A stretch of 64,000 bases of DNA from NCBI RefSeq assembly GCF_007830635.1, contig NZ_VLLA01000013.1, forward strand, positions 1-64,000, written 5' to 3'. Positions within the stretch are counted from its first letter, which is position 1. Every line of letters starts with the position of its first letter. A program made the translations under genes and the position numbers. The DNA is from Bradyrhizobium huanghuaihaiense (GTDB lineage: Bacteria; Pseudomonadota; Alphaproteobacteria; Rhizobiales; Xanthobacteraceae). The notes under the pieces were generated by a model, which was not told where the DNA came from, searched no databases, and worked only from the letters and a program-made list of their open reading frames with translations. Positions 1-7,085 of the stretch are shown one piece after another.

Positions 1-325
1 CTGCGGTCAGGCCGTCTTGCGACGGTCTCAGTCTCGTTGCCGAGACACAGCGCAGACCTCCCGAGGTAAGACCGACCGCCTTCACCGCACGCCCGCCGAA
101 TTTACCACCCCGACCTTTGATGACCTTGGACTTCGCGATCAATTGCTCGCTCGTCCGGCCGGGTAGGCCTCGTTATCCGGTGTTTGTCCATCGGGCCGCG
201 GCTTTGCTCCACGCTTTCTTCAGACCCCACCTCACGATGACGCCCTTGCGCTTCGCTAATCCTTCGCCGCCATCAGGCTGGATAGAGGACTTCCACCTCC
301 AAGCTGTCGCTCATACTCGGCACAC
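1..325 (-). mobile_element. Group IIC intron, 5' portion (runs past the left edge)
   Basis: Read on the minus strand, the element starts at 325 with GTGTGCCGAG, which fits the GUGYG 5' end of group II introns. The following text matches the layout I know from group IIC ribozymes such as the Oceanobacillus iheyensis intron: GCGCAAGGGCGTC, GGGTCTGAAGAAAGC, a GGATAACGAGGC block and finally TTACCTCGGGAGGTCTG near position 50. It begins nine bases after the phyR terminator hairpin, which is the known class C target (downstream of intrinsic terminators). The maturase gene and domains V-VI would lie left of position 1. I saw no protein-coding gene in this stretch. The family call is from recalled sequence, so an alignment is still wanted. 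Confidence 0.85.
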
Positions 326-329
326 AACG

Positions 330-358
330 AAAAACGGCGCGCCTTGCAGCGCGCCGTT
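330..358 (-). terminator. phyR rho-independent terminator, intron target
   Basis: A perfect 10-bp stem (AACGGCGCGC, 6-base loop, GCGCGCCGTT at 333-358) is followed on the minus strand by TTTTT. It lies 22 bases after the phyR stop codon. The opposite strand also has a T-rich tail (CTGTTTTT), so the hairpin may work in both directions. Confidence 0.85.
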
Positions 359-380
359 CTGTTTTTCGATACGAGCTTCC

Positions 381-1187
381 TTACGCCGCCGGGACCTTCG
401 GCGCGCGGTTGCGCGAGTTGCGCTGGAAGAACAGCGCCTGGCTCGCCACCGCCGACACCATCGCCGGCTGGAACGGTTTTGAGATCAGGAATGCCGGCTC
501 CGGGCGTTCGCCGGTGAGGAAGCGCTCCGGATAGGCAGTGATGAACACCACCGGCACCTCGAAGGTGCGCAGTAATTCGTTGACGGCATCAAGCCCCGAC
601 GAGCCGTCGGCGAGCTGGATGTCGGCGAGGATCAGGCCGGGCCGCTTGTTCTTGGCGAGCGCCACCGCGTCGGCATGAGTGCGTGCGACGCCGACGACAT
701 TGTGGCCGAGATTCTTCACCAGGCTCTCGAGGTCCATGGCGATGAACGTCTCGTCCTCGATGATCAGTACGTCGGTGGCGATCTCGGCCGCCATCTCGCG
801 CCCTGCGGCATCCGCCAGACGCCGCGTCTCGGCAACGTCGGTGCTGAGGATGAAGGCGACTTCCTCTTCCGAAAATCCCTCCAGCGACAGCAGCAGGAAT
901 GCCTGCCGCGGCAGCGGCGTGATGTTCGACAGCCGACGCTCGGGCGGCATCGGCAGGGTCGTCACCTCGGCATCGTCGTTGACGGACACCGAATTCCAGA
1001 TCTGGGTGAACAGCCGGAACAGGCCCGCGCGGGGCCCATGGCTCTCGTCGAGGACCGACGGATCTCCCAGCATGGCTTCCAACATGGCTGCGACATAGGC
1101 GTCACCGGAGGCCTGGCTGCCCGTCAGGGCGCGTGCGTACCGGCGCAGCAACGGCAAGTGTTCAGCGACAAGCTGTGAACGGGACAT
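381..1187 (-). CDS. phyR: PhyR general stress response regulator (anti-anti-sigma factor)
   Basis: PhyR is a cytoplasmic response regulator. When phosphorylated, its sigma-like N-terminal domain binds NepR and frees EcfG. The first ~135 residues are the sigma-like part. A receiver domain follows (~138-255) with an acidic pair in IIEDE, a phospho-acceptor Asp in LILADIQ (~189) and a conserved Lys in ISKPF (~237). I chose the start at 1187 because GGAG lies nine bases upstream; a start at 1202 would add MNGVG. It is divergent from nepR-ecfG, the usual arrangement. No PhyK-type histidine kinase gene is seen nearby. A terminator and a group II intron follow the stop codon. Confidence 0.96.
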   Translation of the reverse strand: MSRSQLVAEHLPLLRRYARALTGSQASGDAYVAAMLEAMLGDPSVLDESHGPRAGLFRLFTQIWNSVSVNDDAEVTTLPMPPERRLSNITPLPRQAFLLLSLEGFSEEEVAFILSTDVAETRRLADAAGREMAAEIATDVLIIEDETFIAMDLESLVKNLGHNVVGVARTHADAVALAKNKRPGLILADIQLADGSSGLDAVNELLRTFEVPVVFITAYPERFLTGERPEPAFLISKPFQPAMVSAVASQALFFQRNSRNRAPKVPAA

Positions 1188-1226
1188 CCCCACTCCATTC
1201 ATCTTCGGGCCGACCTCAGAGAAACA

Positions 1227-1253
1227 GGAACAACGAGGGGAGGCCCGGGTTCC
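1227..1253. promoter_or_regulatory. Candidate overlapping divergent EcfG promoters
   Basis: GGAAC (1227-1231) is followed after exactly 17 bases by GTTCC (1249-1253). On each strand this reads GGAAC-N17-GTT, close to the EcfG consensus of GGAAC, a 16-17 base spacer and (C)GTT. One short symmetric element could therefore serve phyR on the minus strand and nepR-ecfG on the plus strand, giving autoregulation. The -10 halves are only GTT and lack the preferred C, so this remains a candidate. Confidence 0.45.
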
Positions 1254-1283
1254 CCTGCTGGGCTGACTACGCCTCAGGACAAG

Positions 1284-1310
1284 AAAAGTTCCGCGACAGG
1301 GGGAACTTTT
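1284..1310. promoter_or_regulatory. Inverted repeat with outward-facing GGAAC
   Basis: AAAAGTTCC, nine bases, then GGAACTTTT form a perfect 9-bp inverted repeat between phyR and nepR. On the minus strand the GGAAC is followed after 16 bases by CGTA, close to the EcfG -10 element CGTT. On the plus strand no good -10 is seen. It may be a second promoter for phyR or a regulatory hairpin. Confidence 0.35.
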
Positions 1311-1408
1311 TGACGAACCTGGAATTGTGCCTATCCAGGGAACGGCTCCCGGTTGAGAAAACTTCTCGAATTTACAGTAACTTAACTCGGGGAAACGTGG
1401 AACAGGTC

Positions 1409-1642
1409 ATGAAAGATCTCAAGTCTCAAGCCAGCAAAAGCACGACCCCCGGCAAGGGAGGCCTCACTCCGGAGATCCAATCCCGGATCGGGCATCAACT
1501 GCGCGCCATGTACGACGACGTCGTGCGGCAAGGGGTTCCGGACCGGTTCGCGGAACTGATCAAGAAACTTGATGCGCCGGGAGGCGCACCCCAAGTGGAA
1601 ATTGATGGGGGCTCCAACGACAACAACAATGGGAGGGATTAA
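1409..1642 (+). CDS. nepR: NepR anti-sigma factor
   Basis: This is a small (77 aa) cytoplasmic anti-sigma factor that holds EcfG inactive until phosphorylated PhyR captures it. The central part, from LTPEIQSRIGHQL to RFAELIKKLD, is the conserved two-helix NepR core. The tails are Ser/Asn/Asp-rich and probably disordered. The stop codon overlaps the ecfG start by one base (TAATG), which points to translational coupling. The reading frame is open back to 1133, but homology starts at this ATG. Only a weak ribosome site (CAGG) is visible. Position between phyR and ecfG fixes the identity. Confidence 0.93.
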   Translation: MKDLKSQASKSTTPGKGGLTPEIQSRIGHQLRAMYDDVVRQGVPDRFAELIKKLDAPGGAPQVEIDGGSNDNNNGRD

Positions 1643-2190
1643 TGCCTCTCACGGAATCCCTGCGTAACGACATCCTTGCGGCCGTGCCAAGTCTGCGCGC
1701 GTTCGCGATCTCGCTCAGCGGCAACGCTGACCGCGCCGACGATCTAGTTCAGGAAACGCTGTTGCGCGCGCTCGCCAACATCGACTCCTTCCAGCCCGGC
1801 TCCAACCTGCCGGCCTGGCTGTTCACGATCCTGCGCAACCTGTTTCGCTCCGACTATCGCAAGCGGCGGCGCGAGGTCGAGGATGCCGAGGGCAATTATG
1901 CCAAGACGCTGAAGACGCAGCCTTCGCAGAATGCGCATCTCGAGTTCGAGGAGTTTCGCGGCGCACTCGAGAAGCTTCCGCAGGACCAGCGCGAGGCCTT
2001 GATCCTGGTCGGTGCCTCCGGCTTCTCCTATGAGGATGCGGCCTCGATCTGCGGCTGCGCGGTCGGCACGATCAAGAGCCGCGTCAATCGCGCGCGCTCG
2101 AAGCTCGCCGCGCTGCTCTATGTCGACGGCGCCGAAGACTTCGGGCCTGACGAGACCGTGCGCGCCGTGATCGGCGGCAGCGGCGGATAG
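1642..2190 (+). CDS. ecfG: ECF sigma factor EcfG, general stress response
   Basis: A 182-aa ECF sigma factor of the EcfG (ECF15) group, which directs RNA polymerase to GGAAC-type promoters under stress. Region 2 spans about residues 12-78, with RADDLVQETLLRAL and the PAWLFTILRN helix. Region 4 spans about 125-172, with LPQDQREALILVGASGF and the GTIKSRVNRARSKL recognition helix. It is translated from an ATG overlapping the nepR stop codon and is the last gene of the pair. A 10-bp GC-rich hairpin follows. Length, partners and order all fit. Confidence 0.96.
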   Translation: MPLTESLRNDILAAVPSLRAFAISLSGNADRADDLVQETLLRALANIDSFQPGSNLPAWLFTILRNLFRSDYRKRRREVEDAEGNYAKTLKTQPSQNAHLEFEEFRGALEKLPQDQREALILVGASGFSYEDAASICGCAVGTIKSRVNRARSKLAALLYVDGAEDFGPDETVRAVIGGSGG

Positions 2191-2220
2191 CGCAGCCATC
2201 GGGTCCACAGCAGACGTGTG

Positions 2221-2246
2221 AAGGCGGCCGTTCGCGCGGCCGCCTT
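2221..2246. terminator. Hairpin between convergent ecfG and nitroreductase
   Basis: AAGGCGGCCG, six bases and CGGCCGCCTT form a perfect 10-bp stem between two converging genes. There is no run of T on either side, so it may end transcription weakly or only protect the 3' ends. Confidence 0.5.
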
Positions 2247-2257
2247 CGCGTACGTCC

Positions 2258-2956
2258 TCACTCCTCCACGAACGTCACGGTATCAGGCACGCTCGCGCGC
2301 GAGGTGCGGTAGCTGTTGACCTTGTGGGCGTGGTCGGCATAGCCGAACGAGATGCCGCAGACGACGCGGCGATCGTCGGGCAGGTTGAAATGGCGGCGGA
2401 TCAGGCCGGAGTGGCGCGCCAGCGCCGCCTGCGGAATCGTGCCGAGCCCGAGCGCCTGCGCCGCCAGCATGAAATTGGAGACATAGGCACCGCAATCGAT
2501 CGCGCCGTAGATGCCGAGCGGCTCGTTGGTGTGAATGATCGCGATATGCGGCGCGCCGAAGAAATTGTAGTTCTCCAGCGCCTGTTTTGCGTAAGCGCTT
2601 CTGTCGCCGCGCGCGATGCCGAGCGTGTTGTAGAGCTGGAAGCCGCTCTCGCGGCGGCGCTCGAGATAGACCCCGACATATTCGCGCGGCGGGATGAAAT
2701 CGTAATCGTCGCCGAGGCCTTTCGAGGCCTCCGCGTAGATCGCCTTGCGAAAACGCTCCTTGGCCTCGCCGCTGGCGATGATGACCTGCCAGGGCTGGCT
2801 GTTGCACCAGGACGCGGTGCGCTGTGCGGTGGTCAGCACGTGCTCGATCGTCGCGCGGTCGACCTGCTCGGGCAGGAATGCGCGGACGGAGTAGCGCTCG
2901 TTGAGGAGCTCTTCGAGCACGCCGATGCGGTCGGTTTGTTTCACTTGTGCGTCCAT
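2258..2956 (-). CDS. Nitroreductase-family flavoprotein
   Basis: This 232-aa protein resembles FMN-dependent nitroreductases, which use NAD(P)H to reduce nitro, quinone or enoate groups. The N-terminal RYSVRAFLPEQV motif, with the flavin-contacting Arg-Ser stretch, and TASWCNSQPWQV at about residues 46-57 are typical. GIYGAIDCGAYVSNFMLAAQALGLG and CGISFGYAD form the rest of the fold. It is the last gene of a minus-strand catabolic run, about 140 bases behind an acyl-CoA dehydrogenase and separated from it by a palindromic repeat. The substrate cannot be told; an electron-transfer or enoate-reduction role in that pathway is only an inference. Confidence 0.85.
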   Translation of the reverse strand: MDAQVKQTDRIGVLEELLNERYSVRAFLPEQVDRATIEHVLTTAQRTASWCNSQPWQVIIASGEAKERFRKAIYAEASKGLGDDYDFIPPREYVGVYLERRRESGFQLYNTLGIARGDRSAYAKQALENYNFFGAPHIAIIHTNEPLGIYGAIDCGAYVSNFMLAAQALGLGTIPQAALARHSGLIRRHFNLPDDRRVVCGISFGYADHAHKVNSYRTSRASVPDTVTFVEE

Positions 2957-2980
2957 GGATCAGCTCGCGCTTTTCTCTTC

Positions 2981-3075
2981 GTAGGGTGGGCAAAGACGCG
3001 TAGCGTCGTGCCCACCGACAGACTTTCCCCGACGCATCTGCATATGGTGGGCACGCTTCGCTTTGCCCACCCTAC
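2981..3075. repeat. Palindromic repeat, family R1 (GTAGGGTGGGCAAAG)
   Basis: Inverted arms start GTAGGGTGGGCAAAG and end CTTTGCCCACCCTAC, with inner GTGCCCACC / GGTGGGCAC arms. Other copies lie at 24761 and 51290. Confidence 0.85.
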
Positions 3076-3096
3076 GAGATACCGCGAGACGTGAGA

Positions 3097-4341
3097 TCAC
3101 CGCCCCTTGGTCGGGATCTTGTTATACGGCACATCCTTGTCGACGCGGATGTCACCCGGCAGGCCCAGCACGCGCTCCGCGATGATGTTGCGCAAAATCT
3201 CGTCGGTGCCGCCGGCGATGCGCATCGAGGGCGAGGACAGCAGCATCTGCTGGAACTGGCCCTGCACCGTCTCCTCGTCGCTGCCGGTGAGAACACCGGC
3301 CGCGCCCTGCAGGTCCATCGCGAAGGTCGCGATGTCCTGCAGCATCAGGCCGGACACCAGCTTGCCGATCGAGTTCTCCGGCCCCGGCCGCTCGCCCTTC
3401 GACAGCGCCGAGATGGTGCGGTAGCTGGTGTATTTCAGCCCGCTCGACTTCGCCGCCCAGCTCGCCAGCTTCGAGCGCACCGCGGGATCGTCGATCGCAA
3501 GCCCGTCCTCCAGCATCAGATTGGAGCAGAACTCGAACATCTCAGGCACGCCGGTCGCGAGCCGCGAGCCGATCGACATGCGCTCGTTCATCAGCGTGGT
3601 CAGCGACACGCTCCAGCCTTCGCCGACGGCACCGAGACGCTGGATGTCGGGGATCACGACGTCGGTGAAATAGACCTCGTTGAACTCCTGCATGCCGTTG
3701 GCCTGCCTGATCGGCCGCACCTCGACGCCGGGGCTCTTCATGTCCAGGAAGAACATGGTGAGGCCCTTGTGCTTGGGCACATTCGGATCGGTGCGCGCGA
3801 TCAGAAGACCATAGTCGGAGTAATGCGCGCCCGAGGTCCAGATCTTCTGGCCGTTGACGACCCAGTTGTCGCCCTTCTTCTCCGCGCGGGTGCGCAGGCC
3901 CGCGACGTCGGAGCCGGCCGACGGCTCGGAGAACAGCTGGCACCAGATCTCCTCGCCCGAGGCGAGCTTGGGCAAATAGCGGCGCTTGGCATCTTCGCTG
4001 CCGAACGCCATCACGGTCGGGCCGCACATGCCCTCGCCGATCTGGAACGGCTGCGTCAGCTTGCCGTAGACGCCCTCCTCCTGCTGCCAGATCACGCGCT
4101 CGATCGGGCTCGCGCCGCGGCCGCCATAGTCCTTCGGCCAGTGCAGGCAGGCCCAGTTGCCCTCGAACTTCTTCTTCTGCCAGGCCTTGCCGACATCGAC
4201 GATGTCGTGCTTGGCAAGCCGGATGCGGCCGAGCGAGGACTTTGACAGCTCGGCATGCAGCTCCTTCGGCGCATTGGCCTCGACCCATTTGCGCGCGGTC
4301 TCGCGGAATGCGGCTTCCTGCGGGGTGTCGTCGAAATTCAT
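3097..4341 (-). CDS. Acyl-CoA dehydrogenase (catalytic-type), 414 aa
   Basis: An FAD-dependent acyl-CoA dehydrogenase, introducing an alpha-beta double bond into an acyl-CoA. The N-terminal helical domain is followed by the FAD/substrate motif QLFSEPSAGSDVAGL (~135-150) and WTSGAHYSDY. The C-terminal AGGTDEILRNIIAERVLG carries the Glu-bearing GG(T)DE motif. I start it at 4341, behind GAGAGGAGAG; the frame is open further upstream but only across a palindromic repeat. It is clearly a tandem paralogue of the next gene upstream (4478-5722): same length and near-identical termini. A third gene of the other subunit type lies at 5845-6972, so a hetero-oligomer is possible. Substrate unknown; context suggests an aryl-alkanoyl- or side-chain-CoA. 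Confidence 0.9.
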   Translation of the reverse strand: MNFDDTPQEAAFRETARKWVEANAPKELHAELSKSSLGRIRLAKHDIVDVGKAWQKKKFEGNWACLHWPKDYGGRGASPIERVIWQQEEGVYGKLTQPFQIGEGMCGPTVMAFGSEDAKRRYLPKLASGEEIWCQLFSEPSAGSDVAGLRTRAEKKGDNWVVNGQKIWTSGAHYSDYGLLIARTDPNVPKHKGLTMFFLDMKSPGVEVRPIRQANGMQEFNEVYFTDVVIPDIQRLGAVGEGWSVSLTTLMNERMSIGSRLATGVPEMFEFCSNLMLEDGLAIDDPAVRSKLASWAAKSSGLKYTSYRTISALSKGERPGPENSIGKLVSGLMLQDIATFAMDLQGAAGVLTGSDEETVQGQFQQMLLSSPSMRIAGGTDEILRNIIAERVLGLPGDIRVDKDVPYNKIPTKGR

Positions 4342-4360
4342 CTTCGAGCTCTCCTCTCTC

Positions 4361-4475
4361 GTGCCCCGGACGCTGCGCAGCGCGAAGCGGTGCGCTGCAG
4401 AGCCGGGGCCCATCGTGACCTTCTGGGTCCCGGCTCTGCGGAGCGGTACTTCGTACCGCACCGCGTCCGGGACAC
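4361..4475. repeat. Palindromic repeat, family R4 (CCCGGCTCTGC)
   Basis: Paired inverted arms of the type GTGCCCCGGACGC / GCGTCCGGGACAC enclose an inner pair GCAGAGCCGGGGCCC / GGGTCCCGGCTCTGC. Other copies are at 19721, 21664 and 50512. Confidence 0.85.
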
Positions 4476-4477
4476 GA

Positions 4478-5722
4478 TCAGCCTCTTCCCTTCGTCGGGA
4501 TCTTGTTGAACGGCACGTCCTTGTCGACACGGATATCGCCGGGTAGGCCCAGCACCCGCTCGGCGATGATGTTGCGCATGATCTCGTCGGTGCCGCCTTC
4601 GACGCGCGTGCCGGGCGCACGCAGCAGCATGGCCTGGAAACGACCGGCCAGCTCGCCATCCTCGCCGCTGACAACGCCGCTCGCACCCTGCAAGTCCAGC
4701 GCGTAGGTTGCGACATCCTGGATCATCGACCCCGCAACCAGCTTGCCGATGGAATTTTCCGGACCCGGCCGCTCGCCTCTCGACAGCGCCGAGATCGCGC
4801 GCATGCTGGTGTACTTCAACCCGCTCGCCTTCACCGCCCAGTTCGCCAGCTTCGAGCGCACCGCGCGATCCTCGATCGCCGGACCGCCGTCGAGCATCAG
4901 GCTCGAGCAATACTCGAACAATTCGGGGAAACCGGTCGAGACGGCCGCGCCGATCGCGCTGCGCTCGTTCATCAGCGTGGTCAGCGAGACGTTCCAGCCG
5001 TCGCCGACCTCGCCGAGGCGCTGATGATCGGGAATGCGGACATTGGTGAAATAGACCTCGTTGAAGTCGGAGGCGCCGCTCGCCTGCTTGATCGGCCTGA
5101 CCTCGACGCCCGGGCTCTTCATGTCCAGGAAGAACATGGTGAGGCCCTTGTGCTTGGGCACGGTCGGATCGGTGCGCGTCAGAAGGATGCCGTAGTCGGA
5201 ATAATGCGCGCCCGAGGTCCAGATCTTCTGGCCGTTGATGACCCAGTCGTCGCCGTCCTTCTCGGCGCGGGTGCGCAGGCCCGCGACGTCGGAGCCGCCG
5301 GCAGGCTCCGAGAACAGCTGGCACCACACCTTCTCGCCGGAAGCAAGCGGCGGCAGATAGGTGCGCTTATGCTCCTCGCGCGCGAACGCCATCATGGTCG
5401 GTCCGCACATGCCGTGGCCGATGATGAACATGCGGGACAACTGGCCGAACGGCCCCTCTTCCTGCTGCCAGATCACGCGCTCGATCGGCGAGGAGCCACG
5501 GCCGCCATATTCTTTCGGCCAATGCAGGCAGGCCCAGCCGGCATCGGCCTTCTTCTTCTGCCAGGCCTTTGCGACCTCGAGAATGTTGGCATTCTTGAGC
5601 ACGGTGCGGCCGAGCGAGGATTTGCGCAGCTCCTCCTCGTATTGCTTCGGAGCGTTGGCACCGATCCAGGCGCGGGCAGTGGCGCGGAATTCGGCTTCCT
5701 GCGGGGTGTCGTCGAAGTTCAT
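4478..5722 (-). CDS. Acyl-CoA dehydrogenase (catalytic-type), tandem paralogue, 414 aa
   Basis: This is the second of two 414-aa acyl-CoA dehydrogenases in tandem. It shares the MNFDDTPQEA start, the QLFSEPAGGSDVAGLRTRAE FAD-binding motif, WTSGAHYSDYGI and the C-terminal EGGTDEIMRNIIAERVLG block with its neighbour. The GG(T)DE glutamate is present, so the protein should be catalytically competent. Divergence in the substrate-pocket regions, for example SGASDFNEVYFTNV against NGMQEFNEVYFTDV, suggests different acyl chains. The two genes are separated only by an R4 palindromic repeat. Co-transcription from the TetR end is likely. Confidence 0.9.
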   Translation of the reverse strand: MNFDDTPQEAEFRATARAWIGANAPKQYEEELRKSSLGRTVLKNANILEVAKAWQKKKADAGWACLHWPKEYGGRGSSPIERVIWQQEEGPFGQLSRMFIIGHGMCGPTMMAFAREEHKRTYLPPLASGEKVWCQLFSEPAGGSDVAGLRTRAEKDGDDWVINGQKIWTSGAHYSDYGILLTRTDPTVPKHKGLTMFFLDMKSPGVEVRPIKQASGASDFNEVYFTNVRIPDHQRLGEVGDGWNVSLTTLMNERSAIGAAVSTGFPELFEYCSSLMLDGGPAIEDRAVRSKLANWAVKASGLKYTSMRAISALSRGERPGPENSIGKLVAGSMIQDVATYALDLQGASGVVSGEDGELAGRFQAMLLRAPGTRVEGGTDEIMRNIIAERVLGLPGDIRVDKDVPFNKIPTKGRG

Positions 5723-5753
5723 GGTGTCAGTCCTCGGCCGCGCCGTTCATCTC

Positions 5754-5835
5754 GTAGGATGGGTAGAGCGCAGCGAAACCCATCTCTTCCAATTCTTGCG
5801 TGGCGATGGGTTTCGCTTCGCTCTACCCATCCTAC
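5754..5835. repeat. Palindromic repeat, family R2 (GTAGGATGGGTAGAGCG)
   Basis: Arms GTAGGATGGGTAGAGCGCAG and CTTCGCTCTACCCATCCTAC surround an inner GAAACCCATC / GATGGGTTTC pair. A second copy lies at 7000. Confidence 0.85.
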
Positions 5836-5844
5836 GCACTGTCG

Positions 5845-6972
5845 TTACGCCGCGTTCTTCTTCCGCATGCGGTCGATCAGCTGGTCTTCCCAATAGGACA
5901 AGCTGCCCAAGCCCAGCGCCATCGCGTTGGCGCGGCGGTAGTACATGTGGCAGTCGAACTCCCAGGTGAAGCCCATGCCGCCGTGAACCTGGATGTTGTT
6001 CTTGGCGCAGTGCTGGAACGCCTGTGTCGCGCTGATGCGCGCGGCGGCAGCAGCTTCCGGCAGCTCGGCCGCGTTGGTCGAGAGCGCCCAGGCGCCGTAA
6101 TAGCTGTTGGAGCGTGCCAGCGTCGCCGAGACATACATGTCGGCGAGCATGTGCTTGACGGCCTGGAACGAACCGATCTGACGGCCGAAGGCGATGCGGT
6201 CGAGCGCGTAGTCGCGGCCCATTTCCAACGCGCGGTCGGAGCCGCCGACCTGCTCGAACGCGCACAGCACCGCGGCGCGGTCGAGCACCTGGGTCAAGAT
6301 GCTCCAGCCATCGCCGGCGGCGCCGAGCGGCTCGGCCTTAGCGTCCTTGAAGGTGAACTCGGCCTGTCCGCGCGTCGGATCGAGATTGGTGAGGCTCTTC
6401 ACCTCGACGCCACCTGCCTTGAGGTCGACCAGGAACAGCGAGATGTCGCTGTCGCGCCCGCTTGATCCCGTGCGCGCGGCCACCACGGCGAAGTCGGCGA
6501 CGGCACCATCCGCGACCGGCTTCTTGACGCCGTTGAGCACGCCGTTCGCAGCCGTGAGCTTGACGTTCTTCGGCGATGGATTGCCCTTGCCCTCGAACAG
6601 CGCCAGCGTGCCGATCGCCTCGCCCGCGGCGATGGCCGGGAGCCATTTCTTCTTCTGCGCGTCGCTGCCGGCGATCAGCAGCGCTTCGGCGGCGAGATAG
6701 ACGGTCGAGGAGAACGGCACCGGCGCGTTGGCCCGGCCCATTTCCTCCGCGATCACGCAAAGCTCGAGATGACCGGCGCCTGCGCCGCCGAAGTCCTCGG
6801 GGATGGCGACGCCGAGAAAGCCCATCTCGGCAAGGCCCTTCCACAGCTCCTTGTCATAGGGCGCCTTGCCGTCGAGCACGACGCGGACCGCCTTGGGCGA
6901 GCATTTTTCCGCGAGGAATTTGCGCGCCTGGTCGCGGAGCTGTTTTTGGTCGTCGGAGAAGTCGAAGTTCAT
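5845..6972 (-). CDS. Acyl-CoA dehydrogenase, HGG-type subunit, 375 aa
   Basis: An acyl-CoA dehydrogenase-fold protein of 375 aa. It has the N-terminal helical domain (MGFLGVAIPEDFGGAG), the middle beta domain (ALFEGKG in place of the usual FTEP-type FAD loop) and a C-terminal helical domain ending with QVHGGMGFTWEFDCHMYYRR. It lacks the GG(T/S)(D/N)E motif of its two downstream neighbours. In mycobacterial alpha2-beta2 FadE complexes, known members of this type pair with a GG(T)(N)EI subunit. Pairing with one or both 414-aa proteins is therefore my inference. It is flanked by R2 repeats on both sides, so it is a discrete module in the run. Confidence 0.88.
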   Translation of the reverse strand: MNFDFSDDQKQLRDQARKFLAEKCSPKAVRVVLDGKAPYDKELWKGLAEMGFLGVAIPEDFGGAGAGHLELCVIAEEMGRANAPVPFSSTVYLAAEALLIAGSDAQKKKWLPAIAAGEAIGTLALFEGKGNPSPKNVKLTAANGVLNGVKKPVADGAVADFAVVAARTGSSGRDSDISLFLVDLKAGGVEVKSLTNLDPTRGQAEFTFKDAKAEPLGAAGDGWSILTQVLDRAAVLCAFEQVGGSDRALEMGRDYALDRIAFGRQIGSFQAVKHMLADMYVSATLARSNSYYGAWALSTNAAELPEAAAAARISATQAFQHCAKNNIQVHGGMGFTWEFDCHMYYRRANAMALGLGSLSYWEDQLIDRMRKKNAA

Positions 6973-6999
6973 GGCGGGCTACCCTGTTATTGGCGTTCT

Positions 7000-7079
7000 G
7001 TAGGATGGGTGGAGCGAAGCGATACCCATCAATTGTCTGACTAGGAGCGATGGGTTTCGCTGCGCTCTACCCATCCTAC
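7000..7079. repeat. Palindromic repeat, family R2
   Basis: Same arms as the copy at 5754: GTAGGATGGGTGGAGCGAAG against GCGCTCTACCCATCCTAC. It lies between the ligase and the dehydrogenase gene. Confidence 0.8.
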
Positions 7080-7085
7080 GAGTTG

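Noticed and set aside
117..482. Plus-strand open frame of 121 codons at the left edge
   Set aside because: It is antisense to the group II intron 5' region and to the phyR terminator, and the protein has no recognisable feature.
4342..4716. N-terminal extension making the first dehydrogenase 539 aa long
   Set aside because: The added part runs through a palindromic repeat and the 3' end of the neighbouring gene; the ATG at 4341 has a good ribosome site and matches the paralogue.
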